From: Candidatus Sulfotelmatobacter sp.
Lineage (GTDB): Bacteria; Acidobacteriota; Terriglobia; Terriglobales; Acidobacteriaceae
NCBI GenBank assembly: GCA_030044775.1
Contig: JASICF010000292.1
Location: 1 to 7,470 of the forward strand
Direction of reading: 5' to 3'
DNA length: 7,470 nucleotides
Both the position numbers and the translations under genes were made by a program. The notes under the pieces were generated by a model. That model was given only the letters and a program-made list of their open reading frames with translations, did not search any database and was not told the origin of the DNA. Shown here one piece after another: positions 1 to 6,142 of the stretch. Numbering within the stretch: position 1 is the stretch's first letter; every line of letters starts with the position of its first letter.

Positions 1-63
1 AGCAACGCGCAGAAATACCGGGATCAACTCGAGACGATCCAGCAACGGCGGGAAGCAGCCTAA
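1..63 (+). CDS. 3' end of an unidentified gene
   Basis: An open frame enters from the left edge and stops at TAA (61-63). The visible 20 residues (SNAQKYRDQLETIQQRREAA) are polar and charged and look helical, possibly the end of a coiled coil. A strong hairpin terminator begins 25 bases after the stop, which supports this being a real transcribed gene end. The fragment is too short to assign a family. Confidence 0.6.
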   Translation, partial: SNAQKYRDQLETIQQRREAA

Positions 64-88
64 AGGTCTCCTCTGGCAGTCAATTCAA

Positions 89-115
89 CCCCACGTCCCA
101 AGCGTGGGGCTTTTT
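89..115 (+). terminator. Rho-independent terminator
   Basis: A perfect 7-bp stem, CCCCACG (89-95) with CGTGGGG (103-109), encloses a 7-base loop and is followed by C and five T (111-115). It sits 25 bases after the stop codon at 61-63, so it most likely ends the transcript of the gene entering from the left. It also lies 42 bases upstream of the ATG chosen for the permease, so that gene needs its own promoter or some read-through. Confidence 0.85.
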
Positions 116-157
116 GTTGGTCGCGTTTCTTTTTACGGATGGAATTGTGAGTTGTGT

Positions 158-940
158 ATGCTGTCTCCTGAAAACCGCTTGGCCAGGAGATTTCGCATCG
201 AGTTCACAACGCTGCTGGTGGTGGTGATCCTGCTGATTGCCTCGCTGATCCGATCGGCGTTCGGCTTTGGCGAGGCTTTGATCGCGGTTCCGCTGCTGGC
301 TTTTTTTATTCCACTGGAAGTGGCCGCGCCTCTGGCGGTGCTGGTGTCGATCACGATTTCGACGATCGTAGTCATCCAGGATTGGAAAAAAATTCACCTG
401 TTCAGCGTAAGTTGGCTGGTGCTGGCGACGGTTTTCGGGATTCCGCTGGGGCTGATGCTGCTGAAGAGCCGGCATCAGTTACTGGTGAAAGGGATGCTGG
501 GAGCGATAATCGTTGTCTTCTCGATCTATTCGCTCATCGGCCGGCCGCCGATCGAACTGAAACGCGATCACCGGGGATGGCTGCTGGGATGCGGATTTGT
601 GGCCGGAGTGCTTGGCGGAGCGTACGGAATGAACGGGCCCCCGCTAGCGATTTACGGAACGATGCGGCGATGGACGGCGCAACATTTTCGAGCGACGCTG
701 CAGGCATATTTTCTGCCGGCGAGCGTTGTCGGGATGTGCGGCTATTGGCTCACAGGGTTGTGGACGGGCAGGGTTACGCATTATTTTCTGATTTCAATTC
801 CCGCGGTTTTGCTGGGAGTGAGTGCCGGCAGAGCGATTAATAATCGGCTGCGCGGGGAGGTTTTTGTGAAATACATTTATATGGGTCTGGCCGTGACGGG
901 AGCTCTGCTGCTGGTTCAGGCGGCGAAAGGCGGCTTTTGA
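158..940 (+). CDS. TauE/SafE family membrane permease
   Basis: Predicted inner-membrane protein of 260 residues, the usual size for the TauE/SafE (DUF81, sulfite exporter) family, whose members move small sulfur-containing or organic anions such as sulfite or sulfoacetate. The sequence shows the family's two-fold repeated architecture. The first half carries GFGEALIAVPLL (residues 36-47) after a hydrophobic helix (about 18-31). The second half carries GGAYGMNGPPLAIYG (153-167), the matching Gly/Pro-rich motif. Roughly seven or eight hydrophobic segments are visible, including 53-73, 84-102, 111-127, 141-157, 184-202, 208-223 and 238-254. The frame stays open upstream to a GTG at 104, but that codon lies inside the terminator stem, so the ATG at 158 is preferred; its ribosome binding site is weak. 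It converges on the DUF507 pair with only 23 bases between stops. The substrate cannot be told from sequence. Confidence 0.88.
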   Translation: MLSPENRLARRFRIEFTTLLVVVILLIASLIRSAFGFGEALIAVPLLAFFIPLEVAAPLAVLVSITISTIVVIQDWKKIHLFSVSWLVLATVFGIPLGLMLLKSRHQLLVKGMLGAIIVVFSIYSLIGRPPIELKRDHRGWLLGCGFVAGVLGGAYGMNGPPLAIYGTMRRWTAQHFRATLQAYFLPASVVGMCGYWLTGLWTGRVTHYFLISIPAVLLGVSAGRAINNRLRGEVFVKYIYMGLAVTGALLLVQAAKGGF

Positions 941-963
941 GAGGAAAGCGGCACGGCCGGAAG

Positions 964-1239
964 TCAGACGCCGAGCTTTTTGACTTCCTCGTTGTAATAC
1001 TTGCGATAGAGAATGTCCCACTCCTGCGAACCTTCGAGGATGGTGCGCTTCTGGCTTTCGATTTTCTGGCGAGCGCTCTGATCGATCCTGGCTTCGTTAT
1101 TCAGCAGGTCTTCAAGAATCTTGCGGGTTTCCTGACGGATGGTGTTGGGGTCTTCGATGAACTCGACCTCATCCATTTGCTTGAGGGCGTCGGCGACGGC
1201 GCGCGCCAGGACGTTCACTTTGTCGCGGCTGAGTCTCAC
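964..1239 (-). CDS. DUF507 family protein (second gene of pair)
   Basis: Small, charged, mostly helical protein of 91 residues, about the usual DUF507 length. It opens with MRLSRDKVNVLARAVADAL and ends with a typical LYRKYYNEEVKKLGV tail. The function of the family is unknown. The start is a GTG (1239-1237) whose last bases overlap the stop of the upstream paralogue as GTGA (1239-1236), so the two are expected to be translationally coupled. No signal peptide or membrane segment is visible, suggesting a cytoplasmic protein. Family assignment is from the recognised sequence pattern; role and partner are not known. Confidence 0.85.
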   Translation of the reverse strand: MRLSRDKVNVLARAVADALKQMDEVEFIEDPNTIRQETRKILEDLLNNEARIDQSARQKIESQKRTILEGSQEWDILYRKYYNEEVKKLGV

Positions 1240-1514
1240 AGCACCGCCTTGTATTTGCGAACTAGCTCGCTTTTGACTTTACGGAACATTTCCTGGTAAT
1301 TGGCGCCGGTTTTGTTCATCTCTTCGGAGTAAGCTTCCAGGATGACCCGAACTTCGTCATTGATGCGATCTTCGAGGGTGAGCTCATCGAGCAGGGCGGT
1401 GTGGACGCGCTCGGTAACTTTGGGCACAGCCGAGGTTTCAATGGCCTTGGCAGCGATCAGTTTTTTGGTAACTTCGCGGGCCAGGTAGCCCACATATTCC
1501 TTGGAAAGAAGCAT
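1236..1514 (-). CDS. DUF507 family protein (first gene of pair)
   Basis: Protein of 92 residues starting MLLSKEYVGYLAREVTKKLIA, related to the product of the next gene. Both begin with a short basic segment and a helix and contain an acidic central stretch (here LTLEDRINDEVRVILEAYSEEM, about 45-66; the stretch of up to 20 residues after the first L is the diagnostic part). Both end with a K/R/Y-rich helix, here SELVRKYKAVL. The frame remains open far upstream, but the ATG at 1514 gives the family's usual length and leaves a 96-base divergent spacer to the tautomerase gene; no clear Shine-Dalgarno is visible before it. It overlaps its downstream paralogue by 4 bases. The two likely form heteromeric or paired subunits, an inference from coupling and similarity only. 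Confidence 0.83.
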   Translation of the reverse strand: MLLSKEYVGYLAREVTKKLIAAKAIETSAVPKVTERVHTALLDELTLEDRINDEVRVILEAYSEEMNKTGANYQEMFRKVKSELVRKYKAVL

Positions 1515-1610
1515 GCGGATGAAGCGCCGAATTCCCGGCAAATAATTTGTCTGTGAACTGTAGAGTGTAACACAGAGAAGCGAGATGCGGTTCCGGCAAA
1601 GGAGAAAAGA

Positions 1611-2003
1611 ATGCCTCTGGTGCGAATTGATCTGATTGAAGGCAAGACGGATGGATATCGCGAGCAGATCGGCGAGATCGTGCATCAGGCGATGATCGAT
1701 TGCCTGAAGGTTCCGAAAGACGACCGGTTTCAGGTTATCAGCCAACACGCGAAAAACGCACTGCGGTTCGACCCGAATTATCTCGGCATCCGGCGGTCCG
1801 ATGACTGCATCTTTTTGCAGATCACGCTGAACAGCGGACGCACGACGGAAATGAAGCAAAAATTCTACCGAACGGTGGCCGACGGCCTGCACCAGCGGTT
1901 GAAACTGCGGCGCGAAGACGTGTTGATCAGCCTGGTGGAAGTCGAAAAGGAGAACTGGTCGTTTGGAAACGGCGAGGCGCAGTACGCAACCTCCGGGCGA
2001 TAG
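1611..2003 (+). CDS. Tautomerase family protein (MIF/4-OT-like)
   Basis: Protein of 130 residues in the tautomerase superfamily, longer single-domain type (Tautomerase_2-like). After removal of Met1 the new N-terminus is Pro2 in MPLVRIDLIEG; this proline is the catalytic general base in the superfamily. The rest follows the beta-alpha-beta pattern: the helix YREQIGEIVHQAMIDCL (about 16-32), then the strand FLQITLNSGRT with Arg77 (about 68-78), a second helix EMKQKFYRTVADGLHQRL (80-97) and strand DVLISLVEVEKENWSFGNGEAQ (105-126, the NWSFGNG core being typical of this group). The start is secure: AAAGGAG (1598-1604) lies 6 bases before the ATG. It stands alone, divergent from the DUF507 pair. 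The natural substrate is unknown; enol-keto tautomerisation is expected from the family. Confidence 0.88.
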   Translation: MPLVRIDLIEGKTDGYREQIGEIVHQAMIDCLKVPKDDRFQVISQHAKNALRFDPNYLGIRRSDDCIFLQITLNSGRTTEMKQKFYRTVADGLHQRLKLRREDVLISLVEVEKENWSFGNGEAQYATSGR

Positions 2004-2070
2004 AGCCAACGACCAGCCGCAGTTCGAGAGCACAGCGCCGGCGCGCCCACGCGAAGAGGCCGGTTACCGA

Positions 2071-2114
2071 GGTATCGCAAAAGCAATACCAATCTATATC
2101 GCCTTACGATATAG
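2071..2114. promoter_or_regulatory. Paired inverted repeats, candidate MarR operator/promoter
   Basis: Two inverted repeats lie in an AT-rich island upstream of the MarR gene. The first is GGTATCGC (2071-2078) against GCAATACC (2083-2090), with one mismatch and a 4-base loop. The second is a perfect CTATATCG (2094-2101) against CGATATAG (2107-2114) with a 5-base spacer. TATCGC recurs at 2073 and 2097, a 24-base direct repeat. TATAGT (2110-2115) resembles a -10 box and overlaps the second palindrome; no good -35 box is seen. An autoregulatory operator for the downstream regulator is the simplest reading, by analogy with MarR and PadR genes. The binding protein is inferred. Confidence 0.5.
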
Positions 2115-2155
2115 TATTAGGTCGCGGCGGATCGCGGAACGCATCACTCGGCTGC

Positions 2156-2578
2156 ATGAAAAAGCTCACCTTGTCGGATTACCAGGCACTGGCGGAGTTT
2201 CGATATCACATCCGTTCCTTTCTTCATTTCAGTGAACTGGTGGTGAAGAAGGCGGGACTGGAGCGCGGCCAATACCAGCTCATGCTGGCGGTCAAAGGGA
2301 TGCCAGCGGGGGTGCGACCGAGAATCCGCGAATTAGCCAATCGAATGCAAATCCGGCACCACAGCGCGGTAGAGCTGGTGAATCGACTGGAGGCGGGAGG
2401 GTTCGTCCATCGCACCCGAGCGAAGGATGACCGGCGCGAAGTGCTGCTGGCGCTGACAGCCAAGGGGGAAAGAGTGCTGGCGAAGCTGGCACTCCATCAC
2501 CGCGATGAATTACGTTCGGCAGCGCCGGATCTGGTTACCTCTCTGCACCGCATCATGCGCGGGGGGCCGAACCGGTAG
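2156..2578 (+). CDS. MarR family transcriptional regulator
   Basis: Protein of 140 residues with the MarR winged helix-turn-helix arrangement. An N-terminal dimerisation helix (about 8-33) is followed by a helix in GLERGQYQLMLAV (34-46), the DNA-recognition region IRELANRMQIRHHSAVELVN (58-77) and LEAGGFVHRT (79-88). Next come the wing with the diagnostic D-x-R pattern in KDDRREVLLALT (90-101) and a C-terminal dimerisation helix (103-120). It probably binds as a homodimer to palindromic DNA and releases on ligand binding. The ATG at 2156 has no clear ribosome binding site. The gene ends 30 bases before the chloride channel gene on the same strand, so it likely controls its own operon and that channel. 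The inducer is not evident. Confidence 0.85.
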   Translation: MKKLTLSDYQALAEFRYHIRSFLHFSELVVKKAGLERGQYQLMLAVKGMPAGVRPRIRELANRMQIRHHSAVELVNRLEAGGFVHRTRAKDDRREVLLALTAKGERVLAKLALHHRDELRSAAPDLVTSLHRIMRGGPNR

Positions 2579-2608
2579 CAGCCGCGCCGAACGCCTGAAA
2601 GAGCAATC

Positions 2609-3997
2609 ATGACAAACGCGCAGAAAGAGAGGAGTTCCCGAGCGACATGGCTGTTCAAGCAACGCCTGCTCAATCATCGCCTGGTGCGCAAGTACGGGGC
2701 GATGGTACGCGGCGACCTGGCCGAGGTTTACGCGCGCGACCTTCGTAAATGGCTGATTGCGGCGCCGATCATCGGGCTGACGACAGGCCTGATGATTACG
2801 GGGATTGTGGTGATCATTCTGGGGAAGATGTGGCCGCCGATTCTGGCTTACTACCTGAATCACCATTGGAGCATCATCCCGGGACTTGTTCTGGCTTTCG
2901 TGGTCACCGGGCTGATCATGCAGTATTTGACGCCCAATCCAGATCAGCATTCGACCGAGGAAATCATTCATGCCTACCATGAGCAGGAGGGGGTGGTGAA
3001 TGTGCGGTCGTTTGTACCAAAAATTGTGGCGGCAATTACCACCGTTGGAGCGGGCGGCAGCGCGGCGCTGGAAGGGCCCAGCATTTACGGCGGGGCGGCG
3101 ATCGGATCGTGGCTGTGGACTAAGCTGCGGGGTTTGCGGCTGACCGAGCGCGACCGGCGGATCGTGCTGATTTGCGGGGCGGCGGCGGGCATGTCGGCGG
3201 TGTTTCGGGCGCCGCTCACGGGCATTGTTTTCGCGCTGGAAATGCCGTACCGCGACGACCTGGCACATGAAGCGCTGGTGCCATCGCTGATTGCTTCGGT
3301 GGTTTCGTTTGTGACGTTGAGTTCGTTTCTGGGCGCCGCGCCGCTGTTTGATTTCACTGGCTGCAATTCGTTCACGCGCGTGGATGTCTACTGGAGCGCG
3401 CTGCTGGGATTGATTATCGGGTTGGTGGGGATGGTGTTTGTGGTGACCTTCCGCCGCGCGCGCGGATTTTTCGTACAGTGGCGAATCGCGCACTGGATGA
3501 AGATGGCGATCGGCGGACTTGGAACCGGGATCTGCGGAATTCTTTTCCTGTATCTGTATCCGGGAAACCTGGTGCCGTTGGGTCCGAATTATGAAGCGGT
3601 GGGACAAATTCTAGGCCAGGCTCATGGCTCGGGAGAGCTGATAGTTTTCAGCGCGCTCAAACTGGCGGCGACGCTGTTCACGCTGGGAGCAGGGGGCGTG
3701 AGCGCGATGTTCGTGCCGCTGTTTCTGACGGGCGGAAGCCTGGGGACAGCGTTCGGACAATCGATTGCGCACAGCTCTTGCTTGAACCTTTTTGCCGCGG
3801 TGGGCATGGCATCGTTTCTATCGGCTGGGTACAAGACTCCGCTGGCGGCCGTGGTGTTTGTTGCAGAAGCGACCGGCGGTCATGCGTTTGTTGTTCCGGC
3901 GCTCATCGGAGCGGCGGTCGCGTACGCAGTTTCAGGAGACGCTTCGGCCTCGGCCGATCAGCGGTTGCATGAAGGGGCGCGGGTGCATGACGTTTAA
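2609..3997 (+). CDS. ClC-type chloride channel/antiporter
   Basis: Integral membrane protein of 462 residues, the size of bacterial ClC cores without C-terminal CBS or TrkA-C domains. Hydrophobic helices run from about residue 48 to 442. Visible ClC signatures are GAGGSAALEGPSIYGGAAIG (147-166), equivalent to GREGP with E155 as the external gating glutamate, GGVSAMFVP (362-370), equivalent to GxFxP, and GYKTPLAAVVFVAE (407-420). Departures are notable. The first selectivity motif GSGIP is replaced by PDQHSTEEIIHAYH (111-124), Arg of GREGP is Leu154, and the C-terminal position of the central tyrosine appears to be serine in SGDASAS (442-448). At the internal glutamate position, FALEMPY (208-214) keeps only one acidic residue. 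It could be a Cl-/H+ antiporter, a channel or an altered-specificity anion carrier; motif changes leave this open. Probably co-transcribed with the MarR gene; AAAGAG (2598-2603) is a modest ribosome site. Confidence 0.88.
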   Translation: MTNAQKERSSRATWLFKQRLLNHRLVRKYGAMVRGDLAEVYARDLRKWLIAAPIIGLTTGLMITGIVVIILGKMWPPILAYYLNHHWSIIPGLVLAFVVTGLIMQYLTPNPDQHSTEEIIHAYHEQEGVVNVRSFVPKIVAAITTVGAGGSAALEGPSIYGGAAIGSWLWTKLRGLRLTERDRRIVLICGAAAGMSAVFRAPLTGIVFALEMPYRDDLAHEALVPSLIASVVSFVTLSSFLGAAPLFDFTGCNSFTRVDVYWSALLGLIIGLVGMVFVVTFRRARGFFVQWRIAHWMKMAIGGLGTGICGILFLYLYPGNLVPLGPNYEAVGQILGQAHGSGELIVFSALKLAATLFTLGAGGVSAMFVPLFLTGGSLGTAFGQSIAHSSCLNLFAAVGMASFLSAGYKTPLAAVVFVAEATGGHAFVVPALIGAAVAYAVSGDASASADQRLHEGARVHDV

Positions 3998-4075
3998 GGC
4001 CGCGGCACCTGTCGATGTTGGCGAGTGGCATCGCTACCGCTACGGAAAAGGACGCCACGACCGCGGCGATCCACT

Positions 4076-5041
4076 TCAGGCAGCTTCAGCAAGGAAATCT
4101 TCGATCTCATTTACTTCTTTGTCGTTGAGGCGGAGATCGCCGGCGCGCATCACGCCTTCCGCTTGGCGCGCGTTGCGCGCGCCAACGATCGCGCCGGTGA
4201 CGGCGGGATTTCGGAGCACCCAGGCGATTGCGACTTCGCCGACGGAGCGATGATGGCGGGTGGCGATTTCGCGCAGGCGCTCGACCAATTCGAGATTGCG
4301 GGAAAGATTGGGCTCGGCGAAGTCCGGATGTCCTTTTCGCCAATCGTTGTTGGGCATCTTGGAGATTCGCTCGCGCGTCATTGAGCCAGTCAATAAGCCG
4401 GAAGCCATGGGCGAATAAACGATGACGCCGATGCCCTCGCGCAGGCAATAAGGAAGAATGTCTTCCTCAACTTCGCGATGAATCAGTGAATAAGGCGGCT
4501 GCAATGAGGTGATGGGCGCGATTTTCTTGGCGCGCTTCATCTGGCCTACGTCGAAGTTCGAGACGCCGAGATAGCGCACTTTGCCTTCGCGCTTCAGATC
4601 GGCGAGAGTGGACCACGCTTCTTCGAGCGCGGGAGAATCCGGATCGGGCGGCCAATGAATCTGGTAAAGGTCGATAACGTCGAGGGAGAGACGGCGCAGG
4701 CTGTCTTCAGTTTCGCGGCGGATGGAATCGCGCGTCAGGACTTTTTGTACATTGCCCTGGGCATCCCAGCGGAGGCCGCATTTCGTGAAGACGTAAGGCC
4801 GAGGTCCTGACCACGATTTGAGGGCGCGGCCAACGATTTCTTCGGAGTGGCCGAGACCGTAGATGGCGGCGGTATCGATCCAGTTGACGCCGAGCTCGAG
4901 CGCGCGGTGAATGGCGGCGATGGAGTCGTCGTCATTCTGCGCTCCCCATGCGAACTGCCATCCGGCACCGCCGATGGCCCAGGCGCCGTATCCAACGGGA
5001 GTGATTTTCAGATCGGAATTACCAAGAGCGCGAGTTTGCAT
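4076..5041 (-). CDS. Aldo/keto reductase, IolS-like (AKR11 type)
   Basis: Cytoplasmic NADPH-dependent oxidoreductase of 321 residues with the (beta/alpha)8 aldo/keto reductase fold. The full catalytic tetrad is visible: D56 and Y61 in WIDTAAIYG, K87 in FTKCG and H129 in LYQIHW. GVSNF (159-163) and the C-terminal cofactor loop IVGARNARQAE (285-295) match the family. The overall pattern resembles Bacillus IolS and related AKR11 proteins, from recall rather than alignment. The start is supported by AAGGAG on the minus strand (5054-5049), 7 bases before the ATG. It converges on the chloride channel gene with a 78-base gap without an obvious terminator. It diverges from the TIR-like gene across 97 bases. 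The physiological carbonyl substrate is unknown. Confidence 0.92.
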   Translation of the reverse strand: MQTRALGNSDLKITPVGYGAWAIGGAGWQFAWGAQNDDDSIAAIHRALELGVNWIDTAAIYGLGHSEEIVGRALKSWSGPRPYVFTKCGLRWDAQGNVQKVLTRDSIRRETEDSLRRLSLDVIDLYQIHWPPDPDSPALEEAWSTLADLKREGKVRYLGVSNFDVGQMKRAKKIAPITSLQPPYSLIHREVEEDILPYCLREGIGVIVYSPMASGLLTGSMTRERISKMPNNDWRKGHPDFAEPNLSRNLELVERLREIATRHHRSVGEVAIAWVLRNPAVTGAIVGARNARQAEGVMRAGDLRLNDKEVNEIEDFLAEAA

Positions 5042-5051
5042 GATGAATCTC

Positions 5052-5068
5052 CTTACTCTCTAAGTAAG
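5052..5068 (-). promoter_or_regulatory. Short inverted repeat overlapping the aldo/keto reductase SD
   Basis: CTTACT (5052-5057) and AGTAAG (5063-5068) form a perfect 6-bp inverted repeat with a 5-base loop. On the reductase transcript the arm nearer the gene includes AAGG of the Shine-Dalgarno sequence AAGGAG, so pairing could partly hide it. The stem is short and AT-rich, so it may be chance or a protein-binding site instead. Confidence 0.25.
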
Positions 5069-5138
5069 AAGTTTGATTACAACCACGGCAGGTCGATTCA
5101 GAATTGAAAAAACACGGTTGAGGTCTAGACGGCGTAAA

Positions 5139-5618
5139 ATGACAGCGATGGCCTTCAAGGTTTTCTTGATTTGCGGTACCGACCCGAGCGAGCAGATTGC
5201 CGCATGGCGCCTCCAGACGCTAGCAACCTCGTACGGGATGCATGTGACAGTTCCGAATCGGAATGGGCCGATGACCAAGGGCGTTGTCGATCAAGTCCGT
5301 CGGGCCATTGACCAGTGCGATTGCGTACTTGCGATCATAACAGGAGATGCTGGGCTGCCAGTACGGAGGGAGCTGGAATACGCTCTGGCGCGGGGCAAGC
5401 TTATCGTTCCCGTAGTGCGGGACGGTGTTGTTCTTCCCCCTGCTCTTGGAGATCATCCTATATTCAGGTTTTCTCCTTGGAACACGGGAGAAGTGGAAAC
5501 CGAAGTCGTTGGATTTCTCAAGCGGCAAGAATTGAGCAAGAAAAACATGCAGTCACTGGCGGCCTTCGTGCTTGCCGGGCTAGGCGTCTTCATGCTGGCA
5601 TCCCTTGCTGAGAAGTGA
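5139..5618 (+). CDS. TIR-like/deoxyribosyltransferase-like domain protein with C-terminal membrane anchor
   Basis: Protein of 159 residues. Residues 6-92 resemble a small Rossmannoid domain of the TIR or nucleoside deoxyribosyltransferase type: strand FKVFLICGT (6-14), a DPSEQ turn and helix, strand MHVTVPN, helix VVDQVRRAIDQCD (49-61) and strand CVLAIITGD (62-70). These are followed by VRRELEYALARGKLIVPVV (75-93), in which E78 sits where these enzymes place a catalytic glutamate. A hydrophobic stretch (QSLAAFVLAGLGVFMLASLA, 138-157) before a lysine end looks like a tail-type membrane anchor. The enzymatic activity is not shown; NAD or nucleotide handling is a family-based guess. The ATG at 5139 is used; ATG 5148, giving MAFKVFL, is equally plausible, and neither has a strong ribosome site. 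The frame also opens at a TTG further upstream (5073). The stop overlaps the start of the PIN gene, suggesting coupled translation. AGG and ATA codons occur here more than in the flanking host-like genes. Confidence 0.65.
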   Translation: MTAMAFKVFLICGTDPSEQIAAWRLQTLATSYGMHVTVPNRNGPMTKGVVDQVRRAIDQCDCVLAIITGDAGLPVRRELEYALARGKLIVPVVRDGVVLPPALGDHPIFRFSPWNTGEVETEVVGFLKRQELSKKNMQSLAAFVLAGLGVFMLASLAEK

Positions 5619-6142
5619 TGCGGACTGCGATCATCGACAGTTCTTGTCTGATTTGTCTGGTACACCTCGATCTCGCCTCCCGCCTAGCCCTCTATTTCGA
5701 TGTTGTCTACGTGCCCAGGAGCGTTCAGATCGAAATAAACCGAAAACATCGATTCCGATACCGACTTAAGAAATTGTTTGAGAGTGGCGTTTTCCAAAGA
5801 TGCGCCTCCAAGGATGAGGTGAACTTTCAACTCCTGACTGCACAACTTGGGGCTGGCGAGGCGGAATGCCTAGTCCAAGCCCAGGAACGGGGAGCCGAGT
5901 TTTTCCTTGTCGATGAGCGGAGGGCCCGGGAGATTGGCGTGAGGCAAGGCTTGATTCTGTACGGCACCCTGAGACTCCTCGCGCGGTTTTGCCTGGAGGG
6001 GTATGTCGAAGATATATGGTTGCTGGTGAGGAAACTAAGGAAAGAGCAAAACTTTCGAGCTGGTGATGAGGTCGTAAGGAGAGCGATCATATCCGCTGAG
6101 GTGCCAATCGGTAGATTATCCGACGGAGATGCTGCGGTATGA
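5618..6142 (+). CDS. PIN-domain nuclease, DUF3368 type
   Basis: Protein of 174 residues matching the DUF3368 branch of PIN nucleases, metal-dependent ribonucleases that include VapC-like toxins. The acidic active site can be placed: D7 in AIIDSSCLICL, E39 in VPRSVQIEI, E81/E83 in LGAGEAECLVQA and D99 in FFLVDERRAREIG. The following LILYGTLRLLARFCLEGYV is the family's post-catalytic segment. No signal peptide is visible. The start is ATG 5618, sharing one base with the previous stop (TGATG); GTG 5615 would give a 4-base overlap. No typical antitoxin (UPF0175, HTH or VapB-like) lies beside it. Ten of about 21 arginines are AGA/AGG, against one in the chloride channel gene, and sampled 60-base lines are near 42-45% GC. 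It was probably acquired by transfer. Targeted RNA is unknown. Confidence 0.8.
   Translation: MRTAIIDSSCLICLVHLDLASRLALYFDVVYVPRSVQIEINRKHRFRYRLKKLFESGVFQRCASKDEVNFQLLTAQLGAGEAECLVQAQERGAEFFLVDERRAREIGVRQGLILYGTLRLLARFCLEGYVEDIWLLVRKLRKEQNFRAGDEVVRRAIISAEVPIGRLSDGDAAV

Noticed and set aside
104..157. Upstream GTG start for the TauE/SafE permease, adding 18 residues
   Set aside because: The codon lies inside the terminator stem and the added residues (with Cys, Trp and Gly) do not resemble the family's N-terminus.
1515..1610. Divergent promoter candidates between the DUF507 and tautomerase genes
   Set aside because: TTGTCT (1547-1552) and TACACT-like boxes on the other strand do not pair with partners at acceptable spacing, so no promoter is called.
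2510..3607. Long minus-strand open frame (365 codons) opposite the MarR end and chloride channel gene
   Set aside because: Its product is a low-complexity mix rich in His, Arg, Gln, Asn and Pro with no recognisable domain, as expected from the antisense of a GC-rich membrane protein gene.
4025..4384. Plus-strand open frame opposite the aldo/keto reductase
   Set aside because: The minus strand encodes an intact reductase with all four catalytic residues across this stretch, and the plus product has no recognisable domain.
5073..5138. TTG start extending the TIR-like protein by 22 residues
   Set aside because: The added segment is a basic run (including RLRSRRRK) before the first strand, has no ribosome site, and better starts exist at 5139 and 5148.
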